The notes beneath the pieces are model-generated. The model was not told the DNA's origin. It did not search any database and saw only the letters and a program-made list of their open reading frames with translations. Shown piece by piece: positions 48,273-58,112 of a stretch of 64,000 bases of DNA. The position numbers and the translations under genes are program-made. Within the stretch, counting starts at the first letter, position 1. Each line of letters starts with the position of its first letter. Origin of the DNA: Bradyrhizobium sp. Ce-3. GTDB lineage: Bacteria; Pseudomonadota; Alphaproteobacteria; Rhizobiales; Xanthobacteraceae. The DNA lies in NCBI RefSeq assembly GCF_022835695.1, contig NZ_BQUV01000002.1, positions 248,001 through 312,000 on the forward strand, given 5' to 3'.

Positions 48273-49853
48273 TCAGTACGCGTTCTCGTTCTTGGTAATC
48301 AGCGAGAACGGGGTCTTGAGCAGGATGTAGAGGTCGAACAGCACCGACCAGTTCTCGATGTAATAGAGGTCGTATTCGACGCGCTTCTGGATCTTCTCGT
48401 CGGTATCGACCTCGCCGCGCCAGCCGTTGATCTGCGCCCAGCCGGTGATGCCGGGCTTGACGCGGTGGCGGGCGAAGTAGCCGTCGACGGCCTCGTCGAA
48501 CAGGCGGTTCTCCAGCTTGCTCTGCACCGCATGCGGCCGCGGTCCGACCAGCGAGAGATTGCCCTTCAGCACGACGTTGAACAGCTGCGGCAATTCGTCG
48601 AGTGAGGTCTTGCGGATGAAGCGGCCGACGCGGGTGACGCGCGGATCGTTCTTGGTGACGACCTTGGAGGCGGTGGGATCGGCCTGGTGGTGGTAGAGCG
48701 AACGGAATTTGTAGACGTCGATCCGCTCATTGTTGAAGCCGAAGCGCTTCTGGCGGAACAGCACCGGCCCCGGGCTGTCGAGTTTCACCGCGAGCGCCAC
48801 CAGTCCCAGCACCGGGAGCGCCGCAAGCAGGGCCAGGCCGCCGACCACGCGGTCGAATAGCCATTTCAGCACCAGATCCCAGTCGGTGATCGGCGCCTCG
48901 AACACATCAAGCGTCGGCACCTTGCCGACATAGGAGTAGGAGCGGGGACGGAAGCGCAGCTTGTTGGTGTGGGCCGAGAGGCGGATGTCGACCGGCAGCA
49001 CCCACAGCTTCTTCAGCATCTCCAGGATGCGGGTCTCCGCCGAGATCGGCAGCGCGAACAGCACGAGGTCGACGCGGGTGCGGCGGGCGAACTCGACGAT
49101 GTCGTCGACCTTGCCGAGCTTCGGCGAGCCGGCGCAGGTCTCCATGGCGCGGGCGTCATTGCGATCGTCGAACACGCCGAGCACGTGGATGTCTGTGTCG
49201 TCGTCGGCGTTCAGCGCCTCGATCAGTTGCTCGCCGTTCTGATCGGCGCCGACGATAATGGTGCGGCGGTCGAGCCGGCCGTCATGCGCCCAGGCCCGCA
49301 CCATCGAGCGCAGCGCCAGCCGCTCGGCGATCAGTGCCGCAAGGCCGACGCAGAAGAACGACGACAGCCAGACCCGCGACACCTCGCCGCCGAGCTTGAC
49401 CAGGAAGGAGACGCCGATGAACAGCAGGAACACGAAGGCCCATGACGAGATCATCCGCGTCATCTGGCGGAGCTGGCCGCGGAAGATCTGCACCTGGTAG
49501 ATGTCGGCGGCCTGGAAGCAGACCACGGCCGCCGCCGACATGCCGAGGATCGAGGTGATGTACCCCCAATGGATGCCGCCGCCGGCGAGCGGCCTGACAT
49601 AGGCGAAATAGAGCCCGACGCCGACCAGGCTGAGCAGCACGAAATCGGCGAGGCGGACCACGCCGGCAATCACGACCGGCGAGTAGGCGCCGCGGACTTT
49701 CTGATTGGTGACGGCGAGCGCGGCCGTCGACAAACGGCGGCGGCGTTCGACCTGCGGCTGAGCAGCCGTTGCAGACGCAGCGGCATCCAGCATCGAGCGT
49801 GCGTTAAACGGTTCCACGAGTCCACGTCCATTCCTGCGCATGCAGATGGGCAT
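48273..49853 (-). CDS. Undecaprenyl-phosphate glycosyl-1-phosphate transferase (WcaJ/ExoY type)
   Basis: Up to 526 residues; starts at 49841 (ATG) or 49817 (GTG) are possible. Four N-terminal membrane helices (about 60-175), a CoA-binding-like middle domain ([20 protein letters not shown]), a fifth helix (about 340-360), then the catalytic Bac_transf domain: [48 protein letters not shown] and [16 protein letters not shown]. It transfers the first sugar phosphate to the lipid carrier and so starts each exopolysaccharide unit. Confidence 0.93.
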   Translation of the reverse strand: MPICMRRNGRGLVEPFNARSMLDAAASATAAQPQVERRRRLSTAALAVTNQKVRGAYSPVVIAGVVRLADFVLLSLVGVGLYFAYVRPLAGGGIHWGYITSILGMSAAAVVCFQAADIYQVQIFRGQLRQMTRMISSWAFVFLLFIGVSFLVKLGGEVSRVWLSSFFCVGLAALIAERLALRSMVRAWAHDGRLDRRTIIVGADQNGEQLIEALNADDDTDIHVLGVFDDRNDARAMETCAGSPKLGKVDDIVEFARRTRVDLVLFALPISAETRILEMLKKLWVLPVDIRLSAHTNKLRFRPRSYSYVGKVPTLDVFEAPITDWDLVLKWLFDRVVGGLALLAALPVLGLVALAVKLDSPGPVLFRQKRFGFNNERIDVYKFRSLYHHQADPTASKVVTKNDPRVTRVGRFIRKTSLDELPQLFNVVLKGNLSLVGPRPHAVQSKLENRLFDEAVDGYFARHRVKPGITGWAQINGWRGEVDTDEKIQKRVEYDLYYIENWSVLFDLYILLKTPFSLITKNENAY

Positions 49854-49932
49854 CCGCGCGCGGCACCGAAATTCCCCCGGACGTGACTTAAGGGGACAAA
49901 TCGGAAGAAACGGTTACGTGTGCAAGAAATGG

Positions 49933-51072
49933 TTAACGTTTGGCAAATGCGTCGCGATAGCCGGCCAGCACGCCCTCGACCATGGCGCTTTGCGAGAAAT
50001 GTTCGGAAATCCGCTCGCGCAGTTTCGCGGCGCGTGCTGCGGTCGCCATGGGATTGTCGAGCGCGGCCTTGATGGCGTCGGCCATCGCGCCGGCATTGCT
50101 CGGCGCGAACAGCGCGTCGGTCTGGGTGTCGAAGATCTCCGGAATGCCGCCGACATTGGCGGCGATCATCGGAATTCCCGCAGCGCCGGCTTCGATCACC
50201 ACGTAGGGCATCGAATCGCCGCGCGACGGAACCACCAGAACGCTGCCCTTGGAGAAGCCGAAGCGCGCCTTGACATGGCCGATGAAGCGGACCGCGTCGC
50301 CGAGCGACAGCCGTTTCACCTGCTCCTTGAGCCGCTCGAATTCCTCGCCGTCGCCGCCGAGCGTCAGCGTCACCGGCTTGCCGTCGGCGCGCAGCTTGGC
50401 GACCGCGTCGATCAGCAGATCGGCGCCCTTGATGCGGCGGAATTCGCCGACATAGGCCACGTCGCTGGCGTCGTCGGCCTTGGCGACCGGTTCGAATTCC
50501 TCCGAGGTGACGCCGTTGAAGACGCAGCGGACGAGGCCTGAGGGCTTGCCGACCGTGCGCTGATAGGTGTCGCGGGCAAACGCGCTCTCGAACAGGAACA
50601 GGTCGGTGCTGTTCATCAGCGTGCGCTCGAGCTGGCTGTAGAAGCGGCCCTTCCAGGTGTCGAGCGGGTAATGCAGCGAGCCGCCATGTGGGGTGTAGAC
50701 CCGGATCACCTTGTTCGACCGCCGCCGCAGCCGGACATAGGCGCCGGCCTTGGCGCCGTGGCCGTGCACGACATCGGGTTTCAGCTTCTGGATCAGGCCG
50801 GCGATATGCGCCCAGACCATGAAGTCGGCGAAGCGAGGCTCGCGGCGGATTGCCACCCGGTGGACGCCGAGCTTGAGGCGCGGCGCGATTTCGGCAAGGA
50901 CCGCGTCGGCGCGCGTGCCGCCGGTCAGGCTGTCGGCGACGATGCCGACATGGTGGCCGCGCTCGATCTGGCCGTTGGCGACGTCGAGGATATGACGAAT
51001 GATGCCGCCGACCGGAGCACGCACCACGTGCAGGATGCGGAGCGGCGATTGCTGATCTTGATCCTGTGCCAT
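49933..51072 (-). CDS. Family 4 glycosyltransferase
   Basis: 379 residues. GT-B fold: N-terminal LRILHVVRAPVGGIIRHILD and KLKPDVVHGHGAKAGAY, C-terminal AYVGEFRRIKGADLLIDAV, and EAGAAGIPMIAANVGGIPE with the donor-binding E7E motif (around residues 297-316). It adds one sugar from a nucleotide donor to the lipid-linked unit in the cytoplasm. It lies between the Wza-like gene (3 bases upstream) and the first transferase gene, on the same strand. The sugar is unknown. Confidence 0.92.
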   Translation of the reverse strand: MAQDQDQQSPLRILHVVRAPVGGIIRHILDVANGQIERGHHVGIVADSLTGGTRADAVLAEIAPRLKLGVHRVAIRREPRFADFMVWAHIAGLIQKLKPDVVHGHGAKAGAYVRLRRRSNKVIRVYTPHGGSLHYPLDTWKGRFYSQLERTLMNSTDLFLFESAFARDTYQRTVGKPSGLVRCVFNGVTSEEFEPVAKADDASDVAYVGEFRRIKGADLLIDAVAKLRADGKPVTLTLGGDGEEFERLKEQVKRLSLGDAVRFIGHVKARFGFSKGSVLVVPSRGDSMPYVVIEAGAAGIPMIAANVGGIPEIFDTQTDALFAPSNAGAMADAIKAALDNPMATAARAAKLRERISEHFSQSAMVEGVLAGYRDAFAKR

Positions 51073-51075
51073 CGA

Positions 51076-51711
51076 TCAGAACCAACGCTCGCCGACGAAC
51101 ACGGTGTCTCCCGGCCCGATCGGCGTACCCAGCGGAACGACGAAGCGGCCGGCGCCCGATGCGTCGGTGTGGGTGAGGGTGACCTGGTCGCGCCTGGCGC
51201 GCGGCGAGAAGCCGCCGGCGATTGCCACCGCGCTCTCGACCGTCATGTTGGGCACGTAGGGATACTGGCCGGGCGCCTGGACTTCGCCGAGGATGAAGAA
51301 CGGGCGGTAGGACTCGATCTCGACCGCGACCGATGGCTCGCGGATGAAGCCGTTGCGCAGCCGAGCGGTGATCTCGGCGGCGAGCCCGGCGGGCGTGCGG
51401 CCGCGCGCCGGCACCGAGCCGATCAGCGGCATGGTGATCGCGCCGGCGGCGTCGATCGCGTAGGAGTTGGTCAGGCCTTCCTGGCCATAGACCACGACGC
51501 GGAGCTTGTCGCCGGGCCCGAGATTGTAGGCCTCGCGCGGCGGCGCCGGCTCGGCATAGGCGATGGCCGTCGGCGCGGGCGCAAAGGCGGGTTGCCCATA
51601 CGCCATCGAATCGAGGGCCGGGTCGCCGGCAACCGGCGAGGTCCGTCCCATGCAGCCCGACAGCACGAGCGCAGCAATCAGACAAACGAGGGGAGCGCGC
51701 AGATCGCGCAT
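51076..51711 (-). CDS. Wza-type polysaccharide export lipoprotein
   Basis: 211 residues from ATG 51711. Lipoprotein signal (LVCLIAALVLSGC, Cys at about 20), then the export domain NLGPGDKLRVVVYGQEGLTN, SYAIDAAGAITMPLIGSVPA, and an SLBB-like segment FILGEVQAPGQYPYVPNMTV. It forms the outer-membrane channel for exopolysaccharide, with the Wzc-like protein encoded divergently. Shorter than E. coli Wza (about 360), lacking the C-terminal helix barrel region, as is common in rhizobial ExoF-like proteins. Confidence 0.9.
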   Translation of the reverse strand: MRDLRAPLVCLIAALVLSGCMGRTSPVAGDPALDSMAYGQPAFAPAPTAIAYAEPAPPREAYNLGPGDKLRVVVYGQEGLTNSYAIDAAGAITMPLIGSVPARGRTPAGLAAEITARLRNGFIREPSVAVEIESYRPFFILGEVQAPGQYPYVPNMTVESAVAIAGGFSPRARRDQVTLTHTDASGAGRFVVPLGTPIGPGDTVFVGERWF

Positions 51712-51888
51712 GTGAGGAATCCCACGGACAATATCGGCCCCGATTAACGGCACTCATGGTTAACAAAGGATGACGGGCCGGGTGGTGGTGGCGATGTCCG
51801 GCAACCCCGCCGATTAACCCAGCAGCAACCTTAATGGACTGTAATCGCCGCCATTGAGATGGAATCGCGGTGCCCGCGGGAGTTCGTT

Positions 51889-54216
51889 ATGCGTTTTGCA
51901 TTCTGGCGTAGAGACAACGAAAAGGCCGTCGTGCAACGGGCGCTGCCGAAGTCTGCGTCCATTGCCGACGAAGCTGCGGCGAAGCCGGTCGCGCCGAAAT
52001 CTGCGCCTGCCAAGCCGGCCGAGGCGGCCGATCTCGATCTGCATGTGCTTGGGCGCGCGCTGGCACGCAAGCGCGGCTGGATCATCGTGCCGACCGCGCT
52101 GGTGTTTGCGTTGGCGCTTGCCGCCGTCAACGTCGTGACGCCGCGCTACAAGTCCGAAGCGCGCATCCTGATCGACAACCGCGAGAATGCCTTCCTGCGC
52201 CCGAACGGCGAGCGCGACCTTGAGCGCACCTCGCTCGATGCCGAGGCCGTCACGAGCCAGGTGCAGCTGTTGCTGTCGCGCGATCTCGCCCGCGACATCA
52301 TCAAGAAGAACAAGCTGGCCGAGCGTCCGGAGTTCGACCCGGTGCTGCGGGGATTTTCGCCGTTGAAGTCGCTGCTGGCGCTGTTCGGCATCGGCCGTGA
52401 CCCGTTCAGCCTGACGCCGGAAGAGCGGGTGCTCGACTCTTACTATGAGCGCTTCCAGGCCTATGCGGTCGACAAGTCGCGCGTCATGGTGATCGAATTC
52501 CAGTCGGAGGATCCCGAGCTCGCGGCGCGTGTCGCCAACTCGATCGCCGACGGCTATCTGGTGCTGCAGCAGGGGGCGCGGCAGGACCAGGCCAAGTCCG
52601 CCAGCACCTGGCTGCTGGGCGAGATCGACAAGCTGCGCACGAAGGTCGCGGAGGCGGATTCGCGGGTCGAGGAATTCCGCTCGAAGTCGAGCCTGTTCGT
52701 CGGCACCAACAACATCCCGCTGTCGAATCAACAGATGGGTGAGCTGAACACGCAGCTCAATAATGCCCGCGCGCTGAAGGCCGATGCCGAGACCAAGGCG
52801 CGGCTGATCCGCGAGATGCTCCAGAGCGGCAAGCCGATCGAGGCTTCGGAAGTGCTCAATTCCGAACTGATCCGCCGGCTGGCCGAACAGCGCGGCACGC
52901 TGCGTGCGCAGCTCGCCGAGCAATCCTCGACGCTGCTCGACAATCATCCGCGCATCAAGGAATTGAAGGCGCAGATCGCCGACCTCGACCGGCAATTGCG
53001 CGAGGAAGCCGGCAAGATTTCGCGCTCGCTCGACAACGACGCCCGCGTCGCCGATGCCCGCGTCCAGGCGCAGCAGGCGGGCCTGGACCAGTCGAAGAAG
53101 CAGGCCTCGTCGAGCAACAGCCAGGACGTGCAGCTGCGCGGGCTGGAGCGTGAAGCCAAGGCGCAGCGCGATCTGCTAGAAGCCTATCTCGCGAAATATC
53201 GCGAGGCGACGGCACGCGAGAACATCGAGGCGGCGCCGACCGACGGCCGCATCATCTCGCGTGCCACGGTCTCGAACACGCCGGCCTATCCGAAGAAGCT
53301 CCCGATCGTGCTGATCGCGACGCTGGCGACGCTGTTGCTGTCAGCCGGCATCATCATCACCGGCGAACTGCTGCGCATTTCCGCGCCCGGCGCGGTTGGC
53401 CGTGCGTTCGCGCCGGCGGCCGCCGCGATCCGGCGCCGCGAGCCGATCATGGAGACTGCAATCCGCGACGAGCCTGCACCGGCGCTGCCGCCTGAGCCCG
53501 TGCTTGCCTCATCGGTCGCACCGAGCCTGTCGCCGGAGTCTGACCTGCCGCTGGAGCCCGCGGCTGTATACGAGCCCGTCATCAGCGAGCCGCAGCCGGT
53601 GCCCGTGCAGACCGTCGGCGAGATCGGCGAGGTTGCCGAGCGCCTGGTTGCTGTGGGAGCCGCGGCCCACAAGGTCACCGTGCTCGGCCCGGCTGCCGGC
53701 GAGAGCGTCACATGGACCGCGCTGACGCTGGCCCGCCTGATGGCGCGCCAGGCCAAGGTCGTGGTCGTCGACCTCGTCGCGTCCTCGCGGGTGTTGACGG
53801 CGTCGACCGTCGATCCCGCCGCGCCCGGCCTCGCAGAGCTGATGCAGGGCGAGGCGACGTTTGCGCAGATCATCACCAAGGATCGGCAGTCGCGGGTTCA
53901 GATCGTCAGCGCCGGACGTCCGGGCTTCGACCGTTCGCACCTGCAATCGCCGCGGCTGGCGCTCGCGATCGACGCGCTGCTTCGGGTCTACGACCACGTG
54001 CTGCTCGATGCCGGCTCGGCGGTCGACCTGCCGGCCGAGTTGCTGACCGCAAAGGCGCAGGCCGTCGTGGTGCCGGACGCCGCAATGGCGCAGGATGCCC
54101 GACGCTCGATGGTCGATCAGCTCAGGGCGGTCGGCTTCTCCGAAGTGACGATGCTGAGCAAGCCCTGCGCGCCGCCGGAAACGGTCGCGACGGGGCCGCG
54201 GGTGGTGGCGGCCTGA
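51889..54216 (+). CDS. Wzc/GumC-like exopolysaccharide chain-length and export protein, kinase domain degenerate
   Basis: 775 residues from ATG 51889 with GGGAG six bases upstream. Wzz domain with first membrane helix (about 63-84), long coiled coils (about 180-440), second helix (about 471-495), an Ala/Pro/Glu-rich linker (about 520-585) and a P-loop domain from 594. That domain reads VTVLGPAAGESVTWTALTLA, without the GKS/T lysine of Walker A. Walker A' (VVVVDLVASS, about 624) and B (HVLLDAGSA, about 703) remain. No C-terminal Tyr cluster. So it should not phosphorylate itself, but may still guide chain length with the Wza-like protein encoded next to it. Confidence 0.92.
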   Translation: MRFAFWRRDNEKAVVQRALPKSASIADEAAAKPVAPKSAPAKPAEAADLDLHVLGRALARKRGWIIVPTALVFALALAAVNVVTPRYKSEARILIDNRENAFLRPNGERDLERTSLDAEAVTSQVQLLLSRDLARDIIKKNKLAERPEFDPVLRGFSPLKSLLALFGIGRDPFSLTPEERVLDSYYERFQAYAVDKSRVMVIEFQSEDPELAARVANSIADGYLVLQQGARQDQAKSASTWLLGEIDKLRTKVAEADSRVEEFRSKSSLFVGTNNIPLSNQQMGELNTQLNNARALKADAETKARLIREMLQSGKPIEASEVLNSELIRRLAEQRGTLRAQLAEQSSTLLDNHPRIKELKAQIADLDRQLREEAGKISRSLDNDARVADARVQAQQAGLDQSKKQASSSNSQDVQLRGLEREAKAQRDLLEAYLAKYREATARENIEAAPTDGRIISRATVSNTPAYPKKLPIVLIATLATLLLSAGIIITGELLRISAPGAVGRAFAPAAAAIRRREPIMETAIRDEPAPALPPEPVLASSVAPSLSPESDLPLEPAAVYEPVISEPQPVPVQTVGEIGEVAERLVAVGAAAHKVTVLGPAAGESVTWTALTLARLMARQAKVVVVDLVASSRVLTASTVDPAAPGLAELMQGEATFAQIITKDRQSRVQIVSAGRPGFDRSHLQSPRLALAIDALLRVYDHVLLDAGSAVDLPAELLTAKAQAVVVPDAAMAQDARRSMVDQLRAVGFSEVTMLSKPCAPPETVATGPRVVAA

Positions 54217-54223
54217 AGTAACT

Positions 54224-55552
54224 TCAGTGCACCAGCACCGGCTCGCGCGCGGCTCGCTCCAGCACCGGATCGATCCGCAGCCGGATCGTGACGAGGGCGC
54301 CGATCAGCCCGACAACCGCGAGCAGCAGCAGGCCGGCGGTGAATCCTCCGGTCAGGTCCTTCAGGTAGCCCATCGCGAACGGGCCGGCGAAGCCTGACAG
54401 ATTGCCGAGCGAGTTGATCGCGGCAATGCCCGCCGCGGCCGAAGCGCCGGTCAGGATGCTGGCCGGCATCGGCCAGAACATCGGTGGCACCGCCGACACG
54501 CCGATCTGCGCGAGGCAGAGCAGGCCGACGATCAGAACCGGACTGGAAACCAGCCCGGCCAGGCCGATACCGACGGCGGCCAGCGTCAGCGCGCCGGCGA
54601 CATGGTAGCGCCGTTCACCGGTCTTGTCGGAATGGCGGCCGAGCAGCACCATGCCGACCGCGCCGAACACGAAGGGCAGGGCGGCGATGAAGCCGGTCTG
54701 GGTGTCGGTGACGCCGAACGCCTTGATGATGGTCGGCAGGAAGAACGCGACGCCGTAGCTCGCCGCGTTGAGACAGAAATACACCAGCGCGCAGGCCAGC
54801 ACCCGCGAATCGGTGAGCGATTGCATGACCGAGATGTGCTCGACGGCTTCCTTCCTCTGCCGCTCGATCTCAAGCGTATTTTGGACCCATTTGATCTCGT
54901 CGGGCTGCAGCCAGCTCGCCTGGCGCGGGAAGTCCGGCAGCAGGGCCAGCACGGCGAAGCCGACCAGCACCGACGGCAGCGCTTCGCAGATGAACAGCCA
55001 TTGCCACCCGGTCAGGCCGCCTCCGGACAGGTTGAGCAGCAGGCCCGAGATCGGCGCCCCGATGATGCTCGAGATCGGGATCGCAAGCATGAACAGGCTG
55101 ATGACGCGGGCACGATAGATCGTCGGGAACCAGAGCGTCAGATAGAAGATGATGCCGGGGAAGAAACCGGCCTCGCAGGCGCCGAGCAGCAGGCGAAGGA
55201 AGTAGAAGATCCATTCGCTGGAGAGGCCGCTCGCCGCGGACATCTGCGGGATGAACGCGAATGCCGCCGAGACGATGCCCCAGCTGATCATGATGCGGGC
55301 GATCCAGCGCCGCGCACCGAACCGTTCCAGCAGGATGTTGGAAGGCACCTCGAAGAAGAAGTAGCCGATGAAGAACAGGCCGGCGCCGAGCCCGTAGGCG
55401 GCTTCGCTGAGGCCGAGCGCCGTGTTCATGTGCAGCTTGGCAAAGCCGACATTGACGCGATCGAGATAGGCGACGAAGTAACACAGGATGAGGAACGGAA
55501 TTAGCCGCCGCATCATCTTTCCGATTGCGCGCTTCTCGACATCGTCGCTCAT
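54224..55552 (-). CDS. MFS transporter, anion:cation symporter type
   Basis: 442 residues from ATG 55552, with AAGGG nine bases upstream. Twelve membrane helices. Signatures of the ACS family: IPFLILCYFVAYLDRVNVGF, GYFFFEVPSNILLERFGARR, GACEAGFFPGIIFYLTLWFP and GWQWLFICEALPSVLVG. It likely takes up an organic anion such as a sugar acid, an aromatic acid or a dicarboxylate. The divergent LysR gene and the TTGCAAGTCT repeats between them suggest substrate-induced control. It sits inside the exopolysaccharide locus but is probably unrelated to it. Confidence 0.92.
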   Translation of the reverse strand: MSDDVEKRAIGKMMRRLIPFLILCYFVAYLDRVNVGFAKLHMNTALGLSEAAYGLGAGLFFIGYFFFEVPSNILLERFGARRWIARIMISWGIVSAAFAFIPQMSAASGLSSEWIFYFLRLLLGACEAGFFPGIIFYLTLWFPTIYRARVISLFMLAIPISSIIGAPISGLLLNLSGGGLTGWQWLFICEALPSVLVGFAVLALLPDFPRQASWLQPDEIKWVQNTLEIERQRKEAVEHISVMQSLTDSRVLACALVYFCLNAASYGVAFFLPTIIKAFGVTDTQTGFIAALPFVFGAVGMVLLGRHSDKTGERRYHVAGALTLAAVGIGLAGLVSSPVLIVGLLCLAQIGVSAVPPMFWPMPASILTGASAAAGIAAINSLGNLSGFAGPFAMGYLKDLTGGFTAGLLLLAVVGLIGALVTIRLRIDPVLERAAREPVLVH

Positions 55553-55640
55553 CGTTCCCATCCCTTCTGGTGTTTCATATCTGCATACGGTAATCGCGCT
55601 GCCCGGGGTGGCATCTGGTACACCCGCAGCGGTCCGTCGC

Positions 55641-55674
55641 CTTGCAAGTCTTCGTCTTGCAAGTCTCCTTGCAA
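55641..55674. promoter_or_regulatory. Direct repeats in the MFS-LysR gap, operator candidate
   Basis: CTTGCAAGTCT occurs at 55641-55651 and 55656-55666, and CTTGCAA again at 55668-55674. The core TTGCAA is a palindrome. The array lies between the divergent MFS transporter and LysR genes. Confidence 0.5.
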
Positions 55675-55805
55675 TCGTTGCGGTCATTGTTGTGTAATCG
55701 ATGGCCGCGTGACTAATGGCATTTGGGAATGGAGCCACGGCGAAACTGTCATGATGCACCGCGGTATGGACGCGGGAACCCTACCGGGCGGGATGGTGGC
55801 GGGCC

Positions 55806-56744
55806 GTGATCAATAATCTGAAATTGCGTCAGTTGCGGCTGCTGGTGGCGCTCGACAGCGAACGCAAGCTGCAGCTCGCCGCCGAGCGGCTGAACATCAC
55901 CCAGTCGGCGGCATCGAAGATGTTGGCCGAGATCGAGGCCGTGGCGCGGGTTCCGTTGTTCGAGCGGACGGCGCGCGGCGTCGAGCCGACCGCCTATGGC
56001 TCGATTCTGATCCGCGGCGGCAGGAGCGTACTGGCGGACCTGGACCGGGTCACCGACGAGTTCGCCGGTTACCGGTCCGGTGAGCTTGGCACCGTCTCGG
56101 TTGGAACGGTGGCCAAGCCCAGCATCGACCTCGTCGTCGACGTCATGCAGTATCTCGGCGAGAAGCTGCACCGGGTGAACATCTCGCTCGATGTCAGCAC
56201 CAGTCCGCCGCTGATTGCGCGGCTGCTCGCGCTTGAGCTGGATTTCGTCGTTGCGCGCGTTCCCGCCGGCGTCGATCCCGGCCAGTTCGACTATCACGAG
56301 ATCGGCGCCGAGCAGGCCGGCTTGCTGGTTCGCGCCGAGCATCCGCTGGCCGCGCTCGACAGCGTCAATCTGGAAGACACGGTCGACCTGCAATGGATTT
56401 GCCAGCCGCGGGAATCCTTCATGCGCAAGGGGCTCGAGCGGCTGTTCCACAGCCGCGGCATTGCGCCGCCGCAGCGCATCATCAACACGGAATCCTTTTT
56501 CGCGTCGATCGGTATTGCCGCGGGGATCGATGCGATCGTGCCGTCGCCATTGCTGATCTTCGATCTGGTCGATCCGCAGCGCTTCAAGATGCTGCGCGTC
56601 CGCGATCAGTTGATGCTCGAGAGTTACGGTCTGATCAAGCTGCGCAAGCGCGCACTGTCGCCGGCCGCGATGCTGGTATTCGATGCGATGATGCGGCTCG
56701 GCGTCGAGAGCGGACGGCAGGCGCCGAAGGGCTCGTCCGCCTAG
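55806..56744 (+). CDS. LysR-family transcription regulator
   Basis: 312 residues from GTG 55806. N-terminal HTH: LKLRQLRLLVALDSERKLQL, AAERLNITQSAASKMLAEIE, ARVPLFERTARGVEPTAYG. The rest is a substrate-binding domain (GTVSVGTVAKPSIDLVVDVM, then LELDFVVARVPAGVDPG). It most resembles GbpR/CbbR-like LysR types that respond to sugars or organic acids. Divergent to the MFS transporter, which it probably regulates. Confidence 0.93.
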   Translation: MINNLKLRQLRLLVALDSERKLQLAAERLNITQSAASKMLAEIEAVARVPLFERTARGVEPTAYGSILIRGGRSVLADLDRVTDEFAGYRSGELGTVSVGTVAKPSIDLVVDVMQYLGEKLHRVNISLDVSTSPPLIARLLALELDFVVARVPAGVDPGQFDYHEIGAEQAGLLVRAEHPLAALDSVNLEDTVDLQWICQPRESFMRKGLERLFHSRGIAPPQRIINTESFFASIGIAAGIDAIVPSPLLIFDLVDPQRFKMLRVRDQLMLESYGLIKLRKRALSPAAMLVFDAMMRLGVESGRQAPKGSSA

Positions 56745-56763
56745 ACGTTGTCCGCAGGCAGCC

Positions 56764-57957
56764 TCAGCGGAACATGCTGCGCAGGTTCTGCGCGATCTCG
56801 AGCAATGCCGGATTCTGCTTCACCGCGCGCTTGGCGCGATTGATGGCCGACAGGGCGCCGGCCGCCGGCTTGCCGCGCAGGCTGAGCGGAATGAAGCTGT
56901 CGACGATCGCTTCGTCGTCCTTGCAGAACAGCCGCTTGTACTCGTCCGAGCCGATCCCGAGATCGAGGGCGCGGTAGTCCTGGCCGGCATGGCGATCGAT
57001 GATGTCGCGCATCAGGATCAGGCCGGGGCTGAACTTGGAATTTGCCGACATCGTGTAGGTGTTGAACATCATCGAGAAGCGATGGCCGTCCGAGACGCCG
57101 GCGAAGATCGCGATCACTTCCTCGTCGCATTCGAGCGCGTGGATGTCGATCGCAAAGCCCTTGCCGTCGGCGCGCGGCGCCAGGCAGGCGGAGCGAATGA
57201 ACTGCTCGATACCGGGCTCGGCGAACACATCAGGCAACTTCTGCTCGGCCATGCGCTGCGGCTTGACGCGGAAGAACCAGTCGAGCAGGCGGCAGACGTC
57301 GGCGCTGTCGCTGGCAACATAATAGCGATAGCCCGGCAGCGCCTGCAGCTTGCGCTCCTTGCCCTTGAGGCGGCGGCGGAACGAATTGCTGATCAGCGCC
57401 GCGGGGGCGGCGCCCGGCTCGATCACCAGCAGCGGACAGTCGTTGACCGAGGGCTGGTGCGGCAGCAGCGCCAGCGGATTGGGCAGGTCCTGCCAGCGCA
57501 GCGGCTGCTGACAGAGCACCAGCGCATCGACGCGGGAACGTTCGGCGGTCGATCTGATCAGGGCGGTGATGTCGGCCTCGGTCGCGTTGGCGGCGAAATC
57601 CTTGTCGTACAGCGCCATGTTGAAGGTTGCATGCTTGCCGCCCATGAAGCTTGCGCAGTTCGCGCCAAGGCGGGACTCGACGGCGAGCGGCAACAGCAGC
57701 AGCGGCCGGCGCTCGCTGTCATGCGCGACGACGATGAAGGGCCGCAGGCCCTCGCGCTCGCCGACCTGGCGCTGCCAACTGGCGAGGAAGTCGAAGCGCT
57801 GATAGGGCGTGTAGCTGTGTTGCGATGTCTCGAGGCTGCGCCAGGTCGCCTCGACTGCCGCGAGATCGTGAAAGATGTCGACGCCGGCAACGCGGACTGC
57901 GTTCGGCCATGGTCGCGTCCCCGCCGTCTGGCCTTCAATTGCCGCCGTCATGATCAT
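56764..57957 (-). CDS. GNAT-fold acetyltransferase of the CelD/BcsL (cellulose synthesis) type
   Basis: 397 residues from ATG 57957 (57951 is also possible). Pattern: ATWRSLETSQHSYTPYQRFD, FIVVAHDSERRPLLLLPLAV, FMGGKHATFNMALYDKDF and NSFRRRLKGKERKLQALPG, with a second GNAT half (MAEQKLPDVF, GLILMRDIIDRHAGQDYRAL, DLGIGSDEYKRLFC). Family members occur in exopolysaccharide and cellulose loci and are thought to acylate the polymer. It belongs by content to the exopolysaccharide locus. Divergent to the NodB-like gene. Confidence 0.88.
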   Translation of the reverse strand: MIMTAAIEGQTAGTRPWPNAVRVAGVDIFHDLAAVEATWRSLETSQHSYTPYQRFDFLASWQRQVGEREGLRPFIVVAHDSERRPLLLLPLAVESRLGANCASFMGGKHATFNMALYDKDFAANATEADITALIRSTAERSRVDALVLCQQPLRWQDLPNPLALLPHQPSVNDCPLLVIEPGAAPAALISNSFRRRLKGKERKLQALPGYRYYVASDSADVCRLLDWFFRVKPQRMAEQKLPDVFAEPGIEQFIRSACLAPRADGKGFAIDIHALECDEEVIAIFAGVSDGHRFSMMFNTYTMSANSKFSPGLILMRDIIDRHAGQDYRALDLGIGSDEYKRLFCKDDEAIVDSFIPLSLRGKPAAGALSAINRAKRAVKQNPALLEIAQNLRSMFR

Positions 57958-58112
57958 CTCGGAACCCAAAATTTTTTAAGGTATTAATTTACAGTCCTCG
58001 ACTGAGGCCGACCTTCGCAGGGAAATGTCAACAAAGAGTAATAACAATGCCCCGGCGGGGTGCTGGGCGGCGTGCGGGAACCGCCGGACGGGCGAGGACG
58101 GGTAGGGGGATT

